NCBI RefSeq assembly: GCF_000413855.1
Contig: NZ_ATGG01000025.1
Coordinates: 57,718-121,717, forward strand
DNA from: Acinetobacter gyllenbergii CIP 110306 = MTCC 11365
Lineage (GTDB): Bacteria; Pseudomonadota; Gammaproteobacteria; Pseudomonadales; Moraxellaceae
Direction: 5' to 3'
DNA length: 64,000 bases
Part shown: in pieces, positions 59,813 to 64,000 of the stretch
Layout of the letters: each line of letters begins with the position of its first letter
Numbering within the stretch: the stretch's first letter is position 1
Translations under genes and position numbers: made by a program
The notes under the pieces: generated by a model
Databases searched by the model: none
What the model saw: the letters and a program-made list of their open reading frames with translations, nothing else
Told to the model about the DNA's origin: nothing

Positions 59813-59860
59813 AAACGCTTAACAATATTTTTATAAGCAAAAAAATATTGGTAAGCGTTT
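59813..59860. other. 48-bp near-perfect inverted repeat in the rplL-rpoB gap
   Basis: AAACGCTTA-A-CAATATTTTT, eight-base loop, AAAAATATTG-G-TAAGCGTTT. This gives a 20-position stem with a single mismatch. In the minus-strand transcript it lies between the attenuator at 59937 and the rpoB start. A long double-stranded RNA of this kind would suit RNase III, which processes the same gap in E. coli. That role is inferred by analogy. Confidence 0.7.
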
Positions 59861-59936
59861 GATTTTGTGTTGTTTGTTTAAATAACGCGCATTTCACACA
59901 CGAAACTAACAAAAAACGAGCCGATTATTGTAACGC

Positions 59937-59967
59937 AAAAAGGCTGATGACCCAAGAGCCATCAGCC
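59937..59967 (-). terminator. Intrinsic attenuator between rplL and rpoB
   Basis: On the minus strand GGCTGATG-N10-CATCAGCC is followed by TTTTT, a full rho-independent terminator inside an operon. E. coli has a partial attenuator in the same gap that lowers rpoBC expression relative to rplL. The position here supports the same function. Confidence 0.85.
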
Positions 59968-59974
59968 ATTTTTT

Positions 59975-60001
59975 GGAGCCGATTTTGAAAAAATCGACTC
60001 C
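59975..60001 (-). other. Strong hairpin directly after rplL
   Basis: On the minus strand GGAGTCGATTTT-TTC-AAAATCGGCTCC is a 12-bp stem with one G:T pair. It begins 8 bases after the rplL stop and just ahead of the attenuator. No T-run follows, so it is probably a 3'-end protecting or processing element. Confidence 0.6.
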
Positions 60002-60009
60002 CTACAGAA

Positions 60010-60375
60010 TTACTTAAGTGTAACTGTAGCACCAGCTTCTTCAAGCTTCTTCTTAAGTTCTTCGCCTTCTTCTTTAGAAACGCCTTCTTTAAGAACTGCA
60101 GGAGCGCCTTCAACAAGATCTTTAGCTTCTTTAAGACCAAGGCCAGTAGCTTCACGAACTGCTTTAATTACAGCAACTTTGTTAGCACCGAAAGAAGTCA
60201 ACTCTACGTTGAATTCAGTTTGTTCTTCAGCAGCAGCAGCACCTGGAGCAGCAGCAACAGCAACAGCAGCAGCAGATACGTTAAATTTCTCTTCGAAAGC
60301 AGAGATTAATTCAACAAGTTCAAGAACAGTTTTTTCAGCAACTGCGTTTAAGATTTCTTCGTTTGTTAAAGCCAT
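60010..60375 (-). CDS. rplL: Ribosomal protein L7/L12
   Basis: Forms the stalk dimers that recruit translation factors. The 121 residues have the N-terminal dimerisation helix region ([20 protein letters not shown]), an Ala-rich hinge (about 36-52) and the C-terminal factor-binding domain with [24 protein letters not shown]. Length is typical. It follows rplJ by 42 bases. Confidence 0.98.
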   Translation of the reverse strand: MALTNEEILNAVAEKTVLELVELISAFEEKFNVSAAAVAVAAAPGAAAAEEQTEFNVELTSFGANKVAVIKAVREATGLGLKEAKDLVEGAPAVLKEGVSKEEGEELKKKLEEAGATVTLK

Positions 60376-60417
60376 GAGAATAACTCCAAATGGATATTGA
60401 ATGGTGTGAAAGTAGGA

Positions 60418-60924
60418 TTAAGCCGCTTCTGACTCGTTTTTCTCTTTGAGTGCCGTAATAAGGCGACCCAATTTCGAAATAGGAGCTTGAAGGACAGAGG
60501 CAAGCATCGTAAGCGCTTTTTCTTGGTTCGGAAGATTTGCAATTACACTAACTTCAGCACCTTGATAAACTTTGCCATCAAATGCAGCAGCTTTTAATTC
60601 AAAAGCTTTGTTAGCTTTCGCAAATTCTTCGAACAAGCGTGCAGCTGCACCCATGTCATCTTCAGAAGTTGAGAAACCGAGAATGGTTGGGCCAACAAGG
60701 TCGTCATTCAAGATATCAAATTGAGTACCTTCAAATGAACGCTTAGCTAAAGTATTACGCACGATACGTGTTGTAACACCTAGCTTACGAGCTTCAACAC
60801 GAAGTTGTGTTAATTGCTCTACGCTTGAACCTTGATAGTTAGCCACAACAACAGAAAATGCTTTAGAAGCAACTTCGCTTACTTCAGCAACAATCTGTTT
60901 TTTGTCTTCGATAAGAAGAGCCAT
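60418..60924 (-). CDS. rplJ: Ribosomal protein L10
   Basis: Anchors the L7/L12 stalk to 23S rRNA and represses its own operon by binding the leader. The 168 residues start MALLIEDKKQIVAEVSEVAS and include GVTTRIVRNTLAKRSFEGTQ and the C-terminal L12-binding helix (LGRLITALKEKNESEAA). Start ATG 60924 is set by an AGGAGG site 7 bases upstream; the open frame to 60954 runs into the leader and is rejected. Confidence 0.97.
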   Translation of the reverse strand: MALLIEDKKQIVAEVSEVASKAFSVVVANYQGSSVEQLTQLRVEARKLGVTTRIVRNTLAKRSFEGTQFDILNDDLVGPTILGFSTSEDDMGAAARLFEEFAKANKAFELKAAAFDGKVYQGAEVSVIANLPNQEKALTMLASVLQAPISKLGRLITALKEKNESEAA

Positions 60925-60941
60925 TGTAAAACCTCCTAACG

Positions 60942-61019
60942 GTGATTTATGCACCCAGATGGATGCACTCCCAATTCGTAAACCCTTTCAGGCTTACACG
61001 CGGAGGAGGAATAAATCAC
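60942..61019 (-). promoter_or_regulatory. L10 leader (autoregulatory RNA structure) of rplJL-rpoBC
   Basis: In the minus-strand transcript GTGATTTAT (61019-61011) pairs with ATAAATCAC (60950-60942), closing a junction. It holds two further hairpins, GTAAGCC-TGAAAG-GGTTTAC and TGCATCC-ATCT-GGGTGCA. This multi-helix junction just before the rplJ AGGAGG matches the position and layout of the known L10-(L12)4 binding leader. The AT-rich stem AAATATT-TTCG-AATATTT upstream (61054-61071) may belong to it. Confidence 0.75.
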
Positions 61020-61132
61020 ACCACCGCGTCTACTCAGACTGGATGATTAAGAAAAATATTCGAAAATATTTCTCGCCTGAGGTCTTTGACGCTGATAAAT
61101 ATTCATTTATCAATTCAAAGTTTGCCTAAAAA

Positions 61133-61210
61133 CCCCTTCTCCCTCAGGGAGAAGGTAGGGATGAGGGTATAAAACCTCTCCCCAACCCTCTCCTATAAAG
61201 AGAGGGAGCT
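61133..61210. repeat. G/C-rich palindromic repeat element between rplA and rplJ
   Basis: CCTTCTCCC-TCA-GGGAGAAGG (61135-61155) is a perfect 9-bp hairpin. CCCTCTC-CTATAAA-GAGAGGG (61186-61206) is a second, joined by TAGGGATGAGGG and CCTCTCCCCAA. On the minus strand it reads GAGAGGGTTGGGGAGAGG, close to the motif of the element at 55545-55609 read on the plus strand. The style is that of widespread GAGAGGGTTGGGG-type intergenic repeats. It is inserted upstream of the L10 leader within the operon. Confidence 0.78.
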
Positions 61211-61236
61211 TTTCAGGGCTTTAAAATTCTTGCAAA

Positions 61237-61932
61237 TTACTTAGAAACGTTGCTTACGTCAACGATCAAACCAGGACCCATAGTTGAGCTCAAAGTGATC
61301 TTTTTAACGTATACACCTTTAGAAGTTGCAGGCTTTAACTTTTTCAAGTCTGCAATTAAAGTTTCAACGTTTTGACGTACAGCTTCTTCGCTAAAGCCAA
61401 GTTGGCCGATCGCAGCGTGGATGATACCCGCTTTGTCTACACGGTAACGTGCTTGACCAGATTTAGCATTCTTAACCGCGTTAGCAACATCAGGAGTTAC
61501 TGTACCCACTTTAGGGTTTGGCATTAAGCCACGTGGACCAAGAATCGTACCTAACTTACCAACAACGCGCATTGCATCAGGAGCAGCAATCACTACGTCG
61601 AAATCAAGGTTTCCACCTTGAATGCTTTCAGCAAGGTCATCAAAACCAACGATATCAGCACCAGCAGCTTTCGCAGCTTCTGCAGCAGCACCTTGAGCAA
61701 ATACTGCAACACGTACAGTTTTACCAGTACCTGCAGGTAAAGTTGTAGCACCACGAACAACCTGATCAGATTTACGTGGATCTACGCCAAGGTTTACAGC
61801 GATATCTAAAGATTCTTTGAACTTCGCAGCTGGAAGGCTGTTAAGAACTTGTACTGCTTCTTCCAAAGTGTAAACTTTGTTTGCTTCTACAGCAGCAGCA
61901 ATGGCTTTTTGACGTTTAGTTAACTTTGCCAT
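61237..61932 (-). CDS. rplA: Ribosomal protein L1
   Basis: Binds 23S rRNA at the E-site stalk and, in E. coli, represses rplKA translation. The 231 residues begin [20 protein letters not shown] and contain the family motif [26 protein letters not shown] (split in reading) in the centre. The end reads [20 protein letters not shown]. It starts 3 bases after the rplK stop. Confidence 0.98.
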   Translation of the reverse strand: MAKLTKRQKAIAAAVEANKVYTLEEAVQVLNSLPAAKFKESLDIAVNLGVDPRKSDQVVRGATTLPAGTGKTVRVAVFAQGAAAEAAKAAGADIVGFDDLAESIQGGNLDFDVVIAAPDAMRVVGKLGTILGPRGLMPNPKVGTVTPDVANAVKNAKSGQARYRVDKAGIIHAAIGQLGFSEEAVRQNVETLIADLKKLKPATSKGVYVKKITLSSTMGPGLIVDVSNVSK

Positions 61933-61935
61933 GTC

Positions 61936-62364
61936 TTATAGCTCCACTTCCAAGCCCATAGAACGTGCAGAACCAGCAATGGTACGTACACGAGCGTCTA
62001 AATCAGCACCAGTTAAGTCTGGTTCTTTAGTAGTCGCGATTTCTTCTAATTGAGCACGAGTCAACTTACCAACTTTAGTTTTGTTAGGTACAGAAGAACC
62101 CTTTTGAATACCAGCAGCTTTCTTAAGAAGAATAGATGCAGGTGGAGTTTTCATGATGAAAGTGAACGACTTATCGTTGTACACAGTGATCACGACAGGA
62201 ATTGGCAAACCAACTTCAAGTTTTTGTGTAGCAGCATTGAATTCTTTACAGAATGCCATGATGTTTACACCACGTTGACCTAAAGCAGGACCAATTGGTG
62301 GAGATGGATTTGCTTTACCAGCTGGAACTTGCAGCTTGATATAGCCGTCAATCTTCTTAGCCAT
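61936..62364 (-). CDS. rplK: Ribosomal protein L11
   Basis: Part of the GTPase-associated centre. The 142 residues have [20 protein letters not shown] near the N-terminus, [12 protein letters not shown], and a C-terminal RNA-binding domain ending [12 protein letters not shown]. First gene of rplKAJL-rpoBC, with nusG 112 bases upstream. Confidence 0.98.
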   Translation of the reverse strand: MAKKIDGYIKLQVPAGKANPSPPIGPALGQRGVNIMAFCKEFNAATQKLEVGLPIPVVITVYNDKSFTFIMKTPPASILLKKAAGIQKGSSVPNKTKVGKLTRAQLEEIATTKEPDLTGADLDARVRTIAGSARSMGLEVEL

Positions 62365-62375
62365 TGAAAATTACC

Positions 62376-62457
62376 TCTGGGTACAGACGCCGTTAGGCTC
62401 CCCAAAAAATTAAACAACACCGAAGTGTTAGAACAACAATGCCCGATCAGATCGGGC
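62376..62457 (-). promoter_or_regulatory. Leader of rplKA with hairpins, possible L1-binding site
   Basis: In the minus-strand transcript GCCCGAT-CTG-ATCGGGC (62441-62457) is followed by AACAC-TTCG-GTGTT. A GGGGAGCCTAACGGCG stretch then lies shortly before the rplK start. E. coli L1 represses by binding an internal-loop hairpin in this leader; the general layout fits, but I cannot prove the binding motif by eye. Confidence 0.4.
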
Positions 62458-62476
62458 GCTTATCAACCTACGCAGA

Positions 62477-63010
62477 TTAAATCGTTTTTTCGACTTGGCG
62501 AAACTCGAGTTCAACCTGAGTTGGTCGATTAAATACATTAATCGTCAACGTTAAACGTGACTTATCGTATTGAACTTCCTCCACGACCCCTTTAAAGTCA
62601 GTGAACGGACCATCAATAACGAGCAATTCTTCACCAGGTTCAAACATCGTCTTAGGACGCGGTGCTTCACCTGTATTACGTACACGCGCAAGAATCGCAT
62701 CAGCTTCACGTTGTGAGATTGGCGCTGGTTTTTCTGGTGTACCACCAATAAAACCAAGAACCTTTGGACACTCTTTAACAATGTGCCAAGTATCATCATT
62801 CATTTCCATTTCGACTAATACATAGCCAGGAAAGAATTTACGTTCAGACTTACGTTTCTTACCATCCTTCATTTCCACTACTTCTTCAGTAGGGACGAGG
62901 ACTTCACCAAAACTATCAGCAACAGTGCTGCGCTGGATTCGGTCATTAAGTGAACGCATCACTTGTTTTTCAAAACCTGAATAGGCATGAATAATATACC
63001 AACGTTTCAT
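62477..63010 (-). CDS. nusG: Transcription termination/antitermination factor NusG
   Basis: 177 residues: NGN domain (about 1-115; [20 protein letters not shown] and [12 protein letters not shown]) and KOW domain (about 125-177; [20 protein letters not shown]). It binds RNA polymerase beta', Rho and S10. It starts 7 bases after the secE stop, the conserved secE-nusG pair. Confidence 0.98.
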   Translation of the reverse strand: MKRWYIIHAYSGFEKQVMRSLNDRIQRSTVADSFGEVLVPTEEVVEMKDGKKRKSERKFFPGYVLVEMEMNDDTWHIVKECPKVLGFIGGTPEKPAPISQREADAILARVRNTGEAPRPKTMFEPGEELLVIDGPFTDFKGVVEEVQYDKSRLTLTINVFNRPTQVELEFRQVEKTI

Positions 63011-63017
63011 CGCACTC

Positions 63018-63458
63018 TTACCCGATAATTAACTTAATAAACCAACCTAACCCGTAGTCAAAACACCATAAAACCAATGATGCAATGAGTACAACCAAAA
63101 GCACTTGCCACGATGTCGTGATCGTCTCTTGTTTTGTTGGCCAGGTCACTCGACGCAGTTCAATTCGCGCATCTTGCAACAAACGCACAAAGCCTTTGCC
63201 TTGATGGGTGGCGTATAATAAACCTAAAGCGACGACGACACAAGCCAAAATTACCCCAACGCGCACCCAAATATCATTTGCAGGTGCCCAATAGGCCGGT
63301 AAATGCTGATTTACCAATGCGGCGCCGATCAATAAAACGATAGCAATCAACCACAAGACAATATCAAGTGGAGAGCCAGAGTTTACAACTTCAGCGGCAT
63401 TATTTCTTTGAGGGATTGGCGCGTCGCTTAATGCGTCACGCGATTTATCATTCGACAT
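63018..63458 (-). CDS. secE: Preprotein translocase subunit SecE
   Basis: Essential SecYEG subunit. The 146 residues have three hydrophobic segments (about 33-50, 60-80 and 115-140), as in the E. coli type rather than the one-segment form. The conserved cytoplasmic helix region is [23 protein letters not shown]. It lies between tRNA-Trp and nusG. Confidence 0.96.
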   Translation of the reverse strand: MSNDKSRDALSDAPIPQRNNAAEVVNSGSPLDIVLWLIAIVLLIGAALVNQHLPAYWAPANDIWVRVGVILACVVVALGLLYATHQGKGFVRLLQDARIELRRVTWPTKQETITTSWQVLLVVLIASLVLWCFDYGLGWFIKLIIG

Positions 63459-63534
63459 TTTTTTACTCGTCGTAGAATTCGCGACTTATTATATGACAAC
63501 TCAGCCAGAATTAAGCTTTTTTATAAAAAAAAAG

Positions 63535-63610
63535 TGGCAGGCCAGGAGGGACTCGAACCCCCAACATTCGGTTTTGGAGACCGACGCTCTACCAATTGAA
63601 CTACTAGCCT
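63535..63610 (-). tRNA. trpT: tRNA-Trp (CCA)
   Basis: 76-base cloverleaf with encoded CCA. Acceptor stem AGGCTAG/CTGGCCT has one T:G pair and the anticodon stem-loop is TCGGT-CTCCAAA-ACCGA, giving anticodon CCA. It lies between tuf and secE, the same order as E. coli tufB neighbours and many gammaproteobacteria. Confidence 0.97.
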
Positions 63611-63617
63611 ATTATGC

Positions 63618-63643
63618 AAATCGAAAGCCGAAGCTTCCGATTT
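63618..63643 (-). other. Hairpin between tuf and tRNA-Trp
   Basis: On the minus strand AAATCG-G-AAGC-TTCG-GCTT-T-CGATTT is an 11-bp stem with one G:T pair and a stable TTCG loop. Only three T follow, so it may be a leaky terminator or a processing site that separates tuf mRNA from the tRNA. Confidence 0.6.
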
Positions 63644-63664
63644 GAGTGTAACACAGTCTTGGGC

Positions 63665-64000
63665 TTATGCAGTTACTTTAGCAACAACACCAGCACCTAC
63701 AGTACGACCACCTTCACGGATCGCAAAACGTAGACCTGGGTCCATTGCGATCGGGTGGATTAACTCTACTGACATTTCAACGTTGTCACCAGGCATAACC
63801 ATTTCAACGCCATCTTGTAATTTGATCGCGCCAGTTACGTCAGTTGTACGGAAGTAGAACTGTGGACGGTAACCGTTAAGGAATGGAGTATGACGACCAC
63901 CTTCCTCTTTAGAAAGTACGTATACTTCTGCGTCGAATTTAGTGTGCGGCTTGATTGTACCTGGTTTAGCAAGTACTTGACCACGTTGTACGTCTTCACG
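63665..64000 (-). CDS. tuf: Elongation factor Tu, C-terminal part (runs off the window)
   Basis: Delivers aminoacyl-tRNA to the ribosome. About 111 C-terminal residues are present, covering most of domain 3. Reading on the minus strand: [20 protein letters not shown], then [40 protein letters not shown] and the end AGVVAKVTA. This is the tuf copy linked to tRNA-Trp, secE and nusG. The GTPase domain is outside the window. Confidence 0.97.
   Translation of the reverse strand, partial: REDVQRGQVLAKPGTIKPHTKFDAEVYVLSKEEGGRHTPFLNGYRPQFYFRTTDVTGAIKLQDGVEMVMPGDNVEMSVELIHPIAMDPGLRFAIREGGRTVGAGVVAKVTA

Noticed and set aside
63535..63610. Integration (att) site at tRNA-Trp, or at the tRNA cluster near 3.3-3.7 kb
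   Set aside because: No integrase and no repeated tRNA 3' fragment in the window; the surrounding genes are core and syntenic.

Overview
The window is a chromosomal segment of a gammaproteobacterium, almost certainly Acinetobacter. The case rests on protein sequences typical of that genus (RpoB of 1362 aa, a TTG-started RpoC of 1397 aa, FadB of 717 aa, PilBCD-CoaE, LpxO), low G+C coding with A/T-rich intergenic stretches, and gene order. I see no rRNA genes, transposase, integrase, phage genes or CRISPR array. Most of the segment is core genome, with small blocks of lineage-specific envelope and hypothetical genes.

Layout. 1-4.9 kb (minus strand): tpiA, secG, tRNA-Leu(GAG), two tRNA-fMet copies, rimP, nusA and the start of infB, an order resembling E. 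coli secG-leuU...metY-rimP-nusA-infB. 5.3-9.7 kb (plus): type IV pilus genes pilB, pilC, pilD, then coaE. 9.7-11.9 kb (minus): a drug/metabolite exporter, rlmB, ppnP. 11.9-12.5 kb: a gene-free stretch with a degenerate stem-loop repeat array. 12.5-15.2 kb: recN, yqgE, ruvX. 15.3-19.9 kb: a FUSC / DUF1656 / HlyD efflux operon divergent from an IclR-type regulator. 20-28 kb (minus): hypothetical gene, pgsA, a thioesterase, uvrC, hypothetical gene, lpxO, a lipoprotein. 28.6-31.9 kb: fadBA beta-oxidation operon. 32-43 kb: mostly envelope and unknown genes, with a tandem pair of paralogous lipoproteins, an MsbA-like ABC exporter, a DsbA-family oxidoreductase and a tandem pair of paralogous outer-membrane proteins. 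43-51 kb: htpG, an LprI-like protein, ompW, a Na+/H+ antiporter-family gene, an alpha/beta hydrolase, a hotdog thioesterase and two glycine-zipper lipoproteins flanking a third lipoprotein. 51-64 kb (minus): tuf-tRNA-Trp-secE-nusG-rplKAJL-rpoBC, the main transcription/translation operon.

How the genes work together. The two ends hold the transcription-translation machinery (RNA polymerase, NusA, NusG, IF-2, EF-Tu, L1/L7-L12/L10/L11, initiator tRNAs) and protein export (SecE, SecG). The best regulatory structures are in the ribosomal/RNA polymerase operon: a foldable L10 leader before rplJ, and in the rplL-rpoB gap a terminator-like attenuator, a second hairpin and a 48-bp inverted repeat. That operon also carries two small G/C-rich palindromic repeat elements, one before rplJ and one between rpoB and rpoC, which appear related to each other and lie in opposite orientation.

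Nothing here clearly forms a new multi-gene defence or metabolic system. The most promising undescribed items are the repeat array upstream of recN, the palindromic elements inside the rpl-rpo operon, the paralogous outer-membrane and lipoprotein pairs with unrecognised neighbours, and the IclR-linked FUSC efflux operon with palindromes in its divergent promoter region.
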